DNA of 8,672 nucleotides from Verrucomicrobiota bacterium (lineage in GTDB: Bacteria > Verrucomicrobiota > Verrucomicrobiia > Opitutales > Seribacteraceae). Where the stretch lies: positions 1 to 8,672 of the forward strand of contig JAURNO010000479.1 of the NCBI GenBank assembly GCA_030830145.1, written 5' to 3'. The translations under genes and the position numbers were made by a program. Under the pieces are notes generated by a model. It saw only the letters and a list, made by a program, of their open reading frames with translations. It had not been told where the DNA came from and searched no databases. Positions within the stretch are counted from its first letter, which is position 1, and each line of letters starts with the position of its first letter. Of the stretch, positions 1 through 5,169 are shown piece by piece.

Positions 1-1
1 C

Positions 2-967
2 CTGCTCCAGGTCATTCGTTCCTTTTCTCCTATCTTCATTGCCATGAAGATTTGTTTTCTCGGTGGGATTGGAATTTCGCTTCCTCTGATTCTTTATTTT
101 ATCGGAGGCTTCGTGGTTCCTGGCCTAACACCCCAGGAAAAGCGGGTTTTCTTGCCAGGTTGTCTCGCTGCCACCCTTCTTTTTCTGGCTGGCGCGTCCA
201 TGACCTATTTCTTTATTCTGCCTTACTCTTTGGCCTTTACCATCGAGTTTTCCTTCAACGTCCTCGGTCTCGACGTTTATCGTCCCGAAGCGGGCAACTA
301 CTACAGCACCGTAATTTGGTTAACCTTTGCCGTCGGGATAGCCTTCCAATTTCCACTTGTCCTCATCCTCCTGATTAAAATAGGGATTCTGTCCGTCAAA
401 AAGTTGCGCGACAATCGCCGTCTCGTGCTCGTTATCCTCCTGATCGCGGCCGCGTTCATCACGCCGGGTGGAGATCCCGTGACCCTGTGCATCCTGACCA
501 TTCCTCTCTACGTGCTCTACGAACTAGCCATCATTACCGGCGCCGTAATCGAGAAGGCAAAGGAAAGAAGGGAATGGGAAGAATGGGATGAGAGCATACA
601 GGGACCCAGGCCTCCCAAGCCCAAACGCGAAAAATTAAGATGGATTTTGTATCTGATCTGCCTTCTTGCCATTGGAGGTTGCGTCACTCTTTACTTTCAA
701 AACAAAGAAAAGGTCCATCAAATCATGAAGGACCTTTCAAGCTGGTTCGACTCGAATGAAAAGAATTCCACCAAGAGCAATCCTTTGCCCGCCGAAGCCA
801 ATTCTACCTCCAAGGCAAAATCTTGGGCCATGGACACGAACAGGACCGGCATTGAAACCAATCAGGAATTTCTTATCGAACTGATTCCCATCGATGGTAA
901 TCACTCGGAATCAGGTGATCTTAATGCCTCAGGTCAGATCTACCGGGCGATCTTGAGGGAAAAATAA
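2..967 (+). CDS. tatC: Sec-independent protein translocase subunit TatC, 5' partial
   Basis: TatC is the multi-spanning inner-membrane receptor of the twin-arginine pathway, which exports folded proteins with RR signal peptides. The reading frame is open to the left window edge, and the ATG at 44 is internal: the 14 codons before it continue the TatC alignment, so the true start lies upstream. Counting from that Met, hydrophobic segments lie near residues 4-24, 38-62, 88-112, 126-140 and 145-166, matching TatC helices 2 to 6. Family landmarks include the loop L-T-P-Q-E-K-R-V (27-35), with the conserved Glu of the signal-peptide site, and T-P-G-G-D before the last core helix. After the core comes a very basic stretch (171-199), an extra hydrophobic segment (200-218) and a hydrophilic tail to residue 307, so the protein is longer than usual. 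The buried Glu of helix 4 is a Gln here (102). Whether tatA/tatB lie nearby cannot be seen. Confidence 0.93.
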   Translation: MLQVIRSFSPIFIAMKICFLGGIGISLPLILYFIGGFVVPGLTPQEKRVFLPGCLAATLLFLAGASMTYFFILPYSLAFTIEFSFNVLGLDVYRPEAGNYYSTVIWLTFAVGIAFQFPLVLILLIKIGILSVKKLRDNRRLVLVILLIAAAFITPGGDPVTLCILTIPLYVLYELAIITGAVIEKAKERREWEEWDESIQGPRPPKPKREKLRWILYLICLLAIGGCVTLYFQNKEKVHQIMKDLSSWFDSNEKNSTKSNPLPAEANSTSKAKSWAMDTNRTGIETNQEFLIELIPIDGNHSESGDLNASGQIYRAILREK

Positions 968-989
968 CAAACCAAAATCTATTGACTTG

Positions 990-1020
990 CCTCAATGCGC
1001 ACGACCATTGAGGGTGGTCG
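990..1020 (+). promoter_or_regulatory. Two overlapping inverted repeats over the ribosome binding site of the XRE gene
   Basis: A perfect 8-base inverted repeat, CCTCAATG at 990-997 and CATTGAGG at 1006-1013, has an 8-base centre. A second repeat, CGACCA at 1002-1007 and TGGTCG at 1015-1020, shares bases with it; as RNA it can extend by two G-U pairs to leave a 3-base loop. The two stems cannot form together. Both cover the GAGGGTGG (1010-1017) that is the best Shine-Dalgarno for the ATG at 1022. A TTGACT hexamer at 982-987 resembles a -35 box, but no good -10 follows at normal spacing. The site could be the regulator's own operator, since XRE proteins bind short dyads and often control themselves, or an RNA switch on translation. 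The repeats are visible; the role is inferred. Confidence 0.5.
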
Positions 1021-1021
1021 C

Positions 1022-1468
1022 ATGGAAGTAACGCCCAAAAAGTTTGGAAAAAAGCTCAAGTCATTCCGTAAAAAGACCGGCATGACCCAACCTCAACTGG
1101 CAAAGACCAGTGGGGTCGCCACTTCAATCGTCAACGACGTTGAAAACGGGATTCGAATAGCGGGAACCGACACCCTGGACAAGATTGCAAAAGGGTTGAA
1201 GCTTACGGAGGAAAATCGATTTCTTTTTCTTTTGGATGGTCTGCGCTTATCCAAAAGAGATTTCCTGATCCCGGACTTTAAGGAATACCCTCCCGAGATT
1301 CTTAATTTTCTTCCCTTTGCTCTTTTGAAAAGCGGCATTAATTCATCCGACGTCTCTTCGATCGCTTTGCCCGGAGGAAAAACGAAAAACCTCCAAGTCC
1401 AACTTAAGTCCGGCAAGGTCTTTTCGCTCGAAATCAGGTTGTCGCCTATAAAAACAGCTCCTTCGTAA
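1022..1468 (+). CDS. XRE-family helix-turn-helix transcriptional regulator
   Basis: This is a 148-residue protein if started at 1022. An in-frame ATG at 995 would add nine residues, but it lies inside an inverted repeat and has no ribosome site, whereas 1022 follows GAGGGTGG at 8 bases or less. Residues about 8-62 form an XRE/Cro-type DNA-binding domain: basic first helix, then M-T-Q-P-Q-L-A-K-T-S-G-V as helix two and turn, A-T-S-I-V-N-D-V-E-N-G as recognition helix, and a closing helix T-L-D-K-I-A-K-G-L. The rest (about 75-148) matches no domain I know; its end, with L-Q-V-Q-L-K-S-G-K-V-F-S-L-E-I-R-L, looks like a beta hairpin that could serve pairing or sensing. Its stop codon overlaps the start of the Hsp15-like gene (TAATG), implying one transcript and coupled translation. 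Target genes are unknown; self-regulation through the dyad upstream is a reasonable guess. Confidence 0.85.
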   Translation: MEVTPKKFGKKLKSFRKKTGMTQPQLAKTSGVATSIVNDVENGIRIAGTDTLDKIAKGLKLTEENRFLFLLDGLRLSKRDFLIPDFKEYPPEILNFLPFALLKSGINSSDVSSIALPGGKTKNLQVQLKSGKVFSLEIRLSPIKTAPS

Positions 1469-1863
1469 TGTCCGGCACCCGACTGGATCGTTGGCTTTGG
1501 TCAACAAGGCATTTCAAGACAAGAACCCTTGCTTCGGACGCCTGCAAGAGAAACTGGGTAAAAGTCAACGAGCGAACGGCCAAGCCTTCCCGAAAGCTCC
1601 AAGCTGGCGACCTCCTGGAAATTCGCAAAGGCTCGCTTCTGAAGACAATCAAAGTTTTGGATCTGCTCGAAAAGAGAGTTTCCGCAAGCCAGGCGAACGA
1701 GTATTACGAAGATCTGACTCCTCCCGAATCTTACATGCGAGCATCCGAGGAAAGCAAAAACTTCAAAATCGGACTTAGTTTTCCAGCGACCAAGGGTCGG
1801 CCTTCGAAGAAACAAAGAAGGGACCTCGAGGAGTTCCTGTTTGGTCAGGATAATTCCGGGTAA
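1468..1863 (+). CDS. hslR: Hsp15-like S4-domain RNA-binding protein
   Basis: The 131-residue length is close to E. coli Hsp15 (about 133). Residues 4-52 form an S4 RNA-binding domain: R-L-D-R-W-L-W-S-T-R-H-F-K-T-R at the front, then A-C-K-R-N-W-V-K-V-N and K-P-S-R-K-L-Q-A-G-D-L-L-E-I-R. The C-terminal third is rich in Lys and Arg (K-G-R-P-S-K-K-Q-R-R), as in the family. Hsp15 binds free 50S subunits that still carry a nascent chain with its tRNA and helps recycle them after heat stress; that role is known for the E. coli protein and inferred here. The start ATG shares its A with the stop of the upstream XRE gene, so translation is probably coupled and no separate ribosome site is needed. A DNA-binding partner is not the usual neighbour of hslR as far as I know. 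Assignment to the S4/Hsp15 family is secure; the exact function is less so. Confidence 0.88.
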   Translation: MSGTRLDRWLWSTRHFKTRTLASDACKRNWVKVNERTAKPSRKLQAGDLLEIRKGSLLKTIKVLDLLEKRVSASQANEYYEDLTPPESYMRASEESKNFKIGLSFPATKGRPSKKQRRDLEEFLFGQDNSG

Positions 1864-1974
1864 ACTCAGGTAAGCTTGAAAAAGGGGGCTTTCATTTTTT
1901 TCGGTGGCCCTTGGTCCTGTATGTCAATGGAAAAACCTCTTGCAACGGAGTTACCCTGTCGGCATTACATTTAC

Positions 1975-3582
1975 ATGATGAAAATGTTTATAAAACCTGT
2001 CCTTGGCCTGATCTTCATTTTGCTTTTTTCTTCATGCGTCGCGCCTTCGTCTCAAGGGCCATTCTCTGATCAAACAGTAATGCTGCATTGGTTGGATCTT
2101 GATGACGAGGGAACCGTACGACTAGCTAACACAGACGGAAACTTTTCGAGACCAACGGAAGTATTCTCGGGGAAAGCCATAGAAACTTTCGAACAAAGCC
2201 CGACAAAATCAGTCTCCGGATGGAAAGACGGAAAGCGCCATGGCCCAACCATTGAATATTTCTACAATGGGAGAAAGCGAAGAGTCATCCGTTTTTCCGA
2301 GGGCGTTCGAGAGGGAGAGTCTGAGGAATACCGGATTACAGGTGAACTACTTCGAAAAGAGACTTATTCAAACAACGTCCTGAGTGGACCGAAAAAGGAA
2401 TGGCACCCCAATGGGGTCAAAGTTTTTGAGGTAAACATGAAGGATGGGAAGCCTCATGGCGAAGCACTCGAGTGGTTTCCGGACGAAGCCAAAAAATCAT
2501 CTACATTCTATCGACACGGACTGAAGGAAGGCCCCGCCGCAGAGTGGTATCCGTCGGGACAGCAAAGCATGTCCGTTTCCTACCAAAAGGACCAAATGCA
2601 CGGACTGAAAACCACTTGGTATGAGAATGGACAAAAGCGCATCGTCTCGGATTTCATAGACGACATGATGCAAGGCAACTCAAAAGGTTGGTTCTCCAAC
2701 GGACAACTTGCCTTCGACTTTAATTTCGAAAAAGGCCAAGAAAACGGTATCTGCACGGAGTGGAACGAGAACGGCAAGAAAGTCTCCGAGCTTAGGTTTG
2801 TGGACGGAACTCCCATACAGGATCTCATGACTGGTCTTAGAGTCGAATCGTCATCTGCCGCCGAGGCGACTCCTTCGGAAATCGACATACCCCAACCTCC
2901 ACGTCCACCAAGCCGCTCTCCCGTTGAGGTTACTCCCCCCCAAGACGGCAAGTCATCACCAAGCAAAAAATGGAAGGATAATTTCACCCCAGTCAACCCT
3001 GCCAATCCTCCTGCCCCCTCACCAGTGCCTGAATCTCCTCCTCCAGTCCCGGCACTGGAAACTCCACTGCCCGCAACACCTCCTCCTCCTGCTCCGGCAC
3101 CGACCTTCGATCCCTTCGGCAACGAGCCACAACCTGCGGCGCCGACTATTCCTGCCCCAACGGTCGAAGTCCAACCCGCTCCTGCAGTATCCGTTCCTCC
3201 TCCGCCACCACCGCCGCCTCCCGCACCAACCTTCGATCCATTCAGCAACGAACCACAACCTGTGACACCTGCAGTTCCCGCTCCTCCAAAGGGGCCGGCA
3301 CCGGATGCATTCGTTCCACCACCGCCGCCTCCGGCTCCAACCTTTGATCCATTCGAAAACGACTCACAACCTGCGGCACCTGCGGTTCCTCCGCCGCCTC
3401 CCTCTGTTGATCCGTTCGCGGAAAATGATCAACCCGCTCCTCCTGCAAGTCCGTTCGAGGAAGCTAATGCAAGTTCGGTTCCATTGGGAGATATTTTCGA
3501 CGAGCCACCTTCAACGGATGGTGTGCCCGCCATACCTCCTCCACCTCCCTTTGACCCGTTCGACAGTTCGCCAAACAATTAA
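1975..3582 (+). CDS. Predicted lipoprotein with MORN-2-like repeats and a proline-rich DPF tail
   Basis: The frame is open from a TTG at 1876, but the ATG at 1975 is preferred because it gives a compact lipoprotein signal: short basic start, hydrophobic core F-I-K-P-V-L-G-L-I-F-I-L-L, then L-F-S-S-C, with the lipidated Cys encoded at 2035-2037. In-frame ATGs at 1921 and 1927 remain possible; none has a clear Shine-Dalgarno. The mature 515-residue protein has three parts: a short N-terminal domain, eight contiguous 24-residue repeats (2233-2808) with the pattern G-x-x-x-E-W-x-x-N-G ending in D-G, and a tail rich in Pro and Ala (about 2890-3582) with repeated F-D-P-F motifs at 3106, 3232, 3343 and 3550 and V-D-P-F at 3406. 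The repeats resemble MORN-2/YwqK proteins, whose function is generally unknown; the common antitoxin label for YwqK has no support here. The signal predicts an envelope protein. The tail may span the periplasm, contact peptidoglycan or bind a partner; that is inference. Confidence 0.8.
   Translation: MMKMFIKPVLGLIFILLFSSCVAPSSQGPFSDQTVMLHWLDLDDEGTVRLANTDGNFSRPTEVFSGKAIETFEQSPTKSVSGWKDGKRHGPTIEYFYNGRKRRVIRFSEGVREGESEEYRITGELLRKETYSNNVLSGPKKEWHPNGVKVFEVNMKDGKPHGEALEWFPDEAKKSSTFYRHGLKEGPAAEWYPSGQQSMSVSYQKDQMHGLKTTWYENGQKRIVSDFIDDMMQGNSKGWFSNGQLAFDFNFEKGQENGICTEWNENGKKVSELRFVDGTPIQDLMTGLRVESSSAAEATPSEIDIPQPPRPPSRSPVEVTPPQDGKSSPSKKWKDNFTPVNPANPPAPSPVPESPPPVPALETPLPATPPPPAPAPTFDPFGNEPQPAAPTIPAPTVEVQPAPAVSVPPPPPPPPPAPTFDPFSNEPQPVTPAVPAPPKGPAPDAFVPPPPPPAPTFDPFENDSQPAAPAVPPPPPSVDPFAENDQPAPPASPFEEANASSVPLGDIFDEPPSTDGVPAIPPPPPFDPFDSSPNN
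2233..2808 (+). repeat. Eight tandem 24-residue MORN-2-like repeats within the lipoprotein
   Basis: The encoded protein repeats in an exact 72-base register eight times with no insertion. The shared pattern is a Gly at position 4, an aromatic pair such as E-W or E-Y at 8-9, N-G or S-G at 12-13, and a closing D-G, E-G or K-D at 23-24. Examples are G-P-K-K-E-W-H-P-N-G, G-P-A-A-E-W-Y-P-S-G and G-I-C-T-E-W-N-E-N-G. The repeats have diverged at the DNA level, so this is an old array rather than a recent expansion. Such repeats form beta hairpins stacked into an elongated sheet in related families. Confidence 0.85.
3097..3377 (+). repeat. Three dispersed 44-bp repeats in the proline-rich coding region
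   Basis: Near-identical 44-base copies lie at 3097-3140, 3223-3266 and 3334-3377. All encode the P-T-F-D-P-F core followed by an acidic/Asn segment and Q-P. Copies one and two share long stretches such as CCTTCGATCC and CCACAACCTG; copy three differs mainly in the middle. The spacers are stretches of Pro codons. Unlike the MORN-like array, these are still similar as DNA, which suggests more recent duplication or ongoing recombination. Confidence 0.8.
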
Positions 3583-3610
3583 AACAACCACAAAAGGCCG
3601 AAGGTAAAAG

Positions 3611-3684
3611 TGGCAGCCCGGCAGGGATTCGAACCCCGACTGAGAGTACCAAAAACTCCTGTGCTACCATTACACCACCAGGCT
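3611..3684 (-). tRNA. tRNA-Gln (anticodon UUG)
   Basis: Read on the minus strand the sequence folds into a standard cloverleaf. The 7-bp acceptor stem is AGCCTGG with CCGGGCT (one G-U pair), the D stem is GTGT with GCAC around the loop AATGGTA, the anticodon stem is GGAGT with ACTCT around the loop TTTTGGT, a 4-base variable region follows, and the T arm is CGGGG with CCCTG around TTCGAAT. The anticodon is TTG (complement of 3650-3652), reading CAA and, by wobble, CAG as glutamine. The discriminator base is G, as expected for tRNA-Gln, and CCA is encoded at 3613-3611. The gene lies alone between two plus-strand genes, its 3' end only 28 bases from the lipoprotein stop codon, with which it is convergent. 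I saw no clear terminator in that gap. Confidence 0.96.
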
Positions 3685-3688
3685 ACGC

Positions 3689-3717
3689 TTGCAAACTATG
3701 AACATCGCTCCTTTAAA
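3689..3717 (+). promoter_or_regulatory. Candidate promoter for pyrH, overlapping the tRNA promoter
   Basis: TTGCAA at 3689-3694 and TTTAAA at 3712-3717 are 17 bases apart, each matching four of six consensus positions. The expected start point near 3724 would give a short leader of about 27 bases to the pyrH ATG. The two candidate promoters occupy nearly the same bases on opposite strands, so polymerase could not use both at once. This is a pattern match only. Confidence 0.3.
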
Positions 3718-3722
3718 GTCAA
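3695..3722 (-). promoter_or_regulatory. Candidate sigma-70 promoter for tRNA-Gln
   Basis: On the minus strand, TTGACT (3722-3717) is followed after 16 bases by CATAGT (3700-3695). The -35 matches five of six consensus positions and the -10 four of six. The expected start point near 3688 is only a few bases before the mature tRNA end at 3684, a normal arrangement for a tRNA gene. It overlaps a candidate promoter in the opposite direction. Confidence 0.5.
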
Positions 3723-3750
3723 GATTGTTGCTCCCTCGCACAGGTAAATC

Positions 3751-4467
3751 ATGAGTCCTCAATACAAGAGAGTTGTCCTGAAAATCAGCGGTGAGATTTT
3801 GGGGAGTCGAAGCGAAGGCGAACCCATTCACGCCCAATCACTGGAAAATATTTGCGAAGAGATCAAGGCTGTTTCCGACATGGGGGTTGAGGTTGGCTTG
3901 GTCGTCGGGGGTGGCAATATCTTTCGGGGCTTGCAGGGAAGTGACAAAGGGATCGACCGGACGACAGGTGATTCGATGGGTATGCTTGCCACGGTCATCA
4001 ACGGGCTTGCCCTTATGGATCGGTTGGAAAAAATGGGTGCCGTCGTTCGTGTTCAAAGCGCCATACCGATGGACAAATTGGCCGAGCCTTACATTCAAAG
4101 AAGAGCAATTCGCCATTTGGAAAGAGGTCGCATCGTAATTTTCGTCGCTGGGACAGGTAACCCGTATTTCTCAACGGATACTGCTGCTGCCCTGCGGGCA
4201 AGCGAGATTTCAGCCGACATCATCTTGAAGGCCACCAAAGTCGACGGGATCTACGACAAGGATCCCCACAAATACGATGATGCCAAGAAATATGACCGGT
4301 TGACTTACATGGAATGTCTTGAGAACCGGCTGTCGGTTATGGATTCGACTGCCTTCTCTCTTTGCATGGACAACCGGATGCCCATTCTCGTTTTCGACCT
4401 CAGGCAAAAGAAATCAATTAGATCAGCAGTTTCAGGAAAAAGCTTTGGAACGATCGTGGAGGAGTGA
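3751..4467 (+). CDS. pyrH: UMP kinase
   Basis: UMP kinase phosphorylates UMP to UDP with ATP, the committed step to all other pyrimidine nucleotides; bacterial enzymes are hexamers of the amino acid kinase fold, unrelated to eukaryotic UMP/CMP kinase. The 238-residue length is typical. Key motifs are present: K-I-S-G-E (11-15) for phosphate binding, the glycine loop G-G-G-N-I-F-R-G (53-60), D-S-M-G-M near 74-78, the UMP-binding [11 protein letters not shown] (134-144), and [13 protein letters not shown] (160-172) near the ATP site. The ATG at 3751 is preferred because the sequence [11 protein letters not shown] begins as other PyrH proteins do; only a weak AGGT (3742-3745) precedes it. frr follows after 71 bases, the usual pairing. 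In many bacteria rpsB and tsf lie upstream; here the upstream neighbour is a tRNA on the other strand. Confidence 0.97.
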   Translation: MSPQYKRVVLKISGEILGSRSEGEPIHAQSLENICEEIKAVSDMGVEVGLVVGGGNIFRGLQGSDKGIDRTTGDSMGMLATVINGLALMDRLEKMGAVVRVQSAIPMDKLAEPYIQRRAIRHLERGRIVIFVAGTGNPYFSTDTAAALRASEISADIILKATKVDGIYDKDPHKYDDAKKYDRLTYMECLENRLSVMDSTAFSLCMDNRMPILVFDLRQKKSIRSAVSGKSFGTIVEE

Positions 4468-4538
4468 GCGATTGAAAAAGCGACTCTTGCCATTGGACGA
4501 AAAGCGATAATCTAAGACAACCAGCAACCAATCAAATT

Positions 4539-5096
4539 ATGGAAACAGACCAAATTTTCAGCAAGATGGATTCGGATATGCAAAAATCCGTCGATCATGT
4601 CTTGCATGAGTTCTCAACGCTTCATACCGGCAAAGCCAACACTTCAATGGTGGAAAACATAACCGTAGACGTCTACGGTTCCAATATGAAATTACGAGAC
4701 GTTGCGGCCATCACGACCCCTGACGCCCGTACGATTCAGATTCAACCTTGGGACAAGTCAACCACTGCTCCCATTGAAAAAGCCTTGCTTGAAGCAAAAA
4801 TCGGCATCAATCCGATCGTTACGGGAGAGATCATCAGAATGCCAATCCCCGAATTAAGTGGTGAACGAAGGGAAGAACTGTGCAAAATGGCTCAAGGTTT
4901 TGCAGAACAAGGTCGTATTGGTATTCGGGCTTCACGCAAGGAGGCAATGGATTCCCTCAAGGATGCCCAAAAGGCGGGACTGCCGGAAGATGATTTCAAG
5001 CGTTCGGAAAAAGACGTGCAAAAAAACACCGATGACTGCGTCAACAAAATCAACCAAGCATTGGCTTCCAAGGAAGCAGACCTGAGAAAGGTTTAA
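4539..5096 (+). CDS. frr: Ribosome recycling factor
   Basis: RRF acts with EF-G to split the post-termination ribosome so that it can start again. The protein is 185 residues, the normal size, and has the two-domain layout: a three-helix bundle made from both ends and a small beta domain at about 30-105. Recognisable stretches are L-H-T-G-K-A (28-33, usually L-R-T-G-R-A), I-Q-P-W-D-K (around 68-73), I-R-M-P-I-P-E-L-S-G-E-R-R-E-E-L (99-114) and I-R-A-S-R-K-E-A, where the family normally has R-N-[IV]-R-R-D-A; both Arg of the outer pair are kept but the inner residues differ. No Shine-Dalgarno is visible before the ATG at 4539. It is probably co-transcribed with pyrH, since no promoter or terminator stands out in the 71-base gap. 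Confidence 0.97.
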   Translation: METDQIFSKMDSDMQKSVDHVLHEFSTLHTGKANTSMVENITVDVYGSNMKLRDVAAITTPDARTIQIQPWDKSTTAPIEKALLEAKIGINPIVTGEIIRMPIPELSGERREELCKMAQGFAEQGRIGIRASRKEAMDSLKDAQKAGLPEDDFKRSEKDVQKNTDDCVNKINQALASKEADLRKV

Positions 5097-5153
5097 CCCG
5101 GCAGTCAACCCGCCCCCCTGGCTTTTCAAAGTTGAACGACGATAAAAAAGAAC

Positions 5154-5160
5154 AAGGAGG
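5154..5160 (+). promoter_or_regulatory. Strong Shine-Dalgarno for proB, supporting a TTG start
   Basis: AAGGAGG ends 9 bases before the TTG at 5170. It is the strongest ribosome binding site in the window and decides the start: the next codons give R-K-I-V-I-K-L-G-T-G, which aligns with the beginning of glutamate 5-kinases, and no upstream ATG does so. Confidence 0.85.
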
Positions 5161-5169
5161 ATTCGGCCG

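Noticed and set aside
44..46. ATG at 44 as the tatC start, and GTG at 8660 as the SufU-like start
   Set aside because: In both cases the frame continues to the window edge and the upstream codons still match the family.
1022..1863. XRE regulator plus the next gene as a toxin-antitoxin or phage module
   Set aside because: The second protein is clearly S4/Hsp15-like, not a toxin, and no phage genes are near.
1878..1901. Possible terminator after the Hsp15-like gene (AAAG-GGGG-CTTT then a run of seven T)
   Set aside because: The stem is only four or five weak pairs. The T-run is real but the hairpin is not convincing.
1876..1974. TTG at 1876 as the start of the lipoprotein gene
   Set aside because: It would bury the signal peptide behind 33 extra residues with Cys and Pro, has no Shine-Dalgarno, and the ATG at 1975 gives a proper lipoprotein leader.
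2580..3248. Long minus-strand open frame encoding a Gly/Ser-rich protein
   Set aside because: It is the mirror of the proline-codon-rich lipoprotein tail; CC-rich codons read as GG on the other strand. It has no ribosome site and no recognisable domain.
3106..3561. D-P-F motifs as eukaryote-like adaptor (AP2) binding sites
   Set aside because: Three-residue motifs in a repetitive Pro-rich tail are too weak for this, and the protein is bacterial and exported.
1975..3582. Calling the MORN-repeat protein a YwqK-family antitoxin
   Set aside because: That label spreads by repeat similarity. There is a lipoprotein signal and no adjacent toxin candidate, so the name would mislead.
3583..3610. Terminator between the lipoprotein gene and the tRNA
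   Set aside because: The only pairing is a trivial CC-TTC-GG with a short T-run; it is too weak to call.
4506..4511. GATAAT as a -10 box for frr
   Set aside because: No acceptable -35 hexamer lies 15-19 bases upstream and there is no extended -10.
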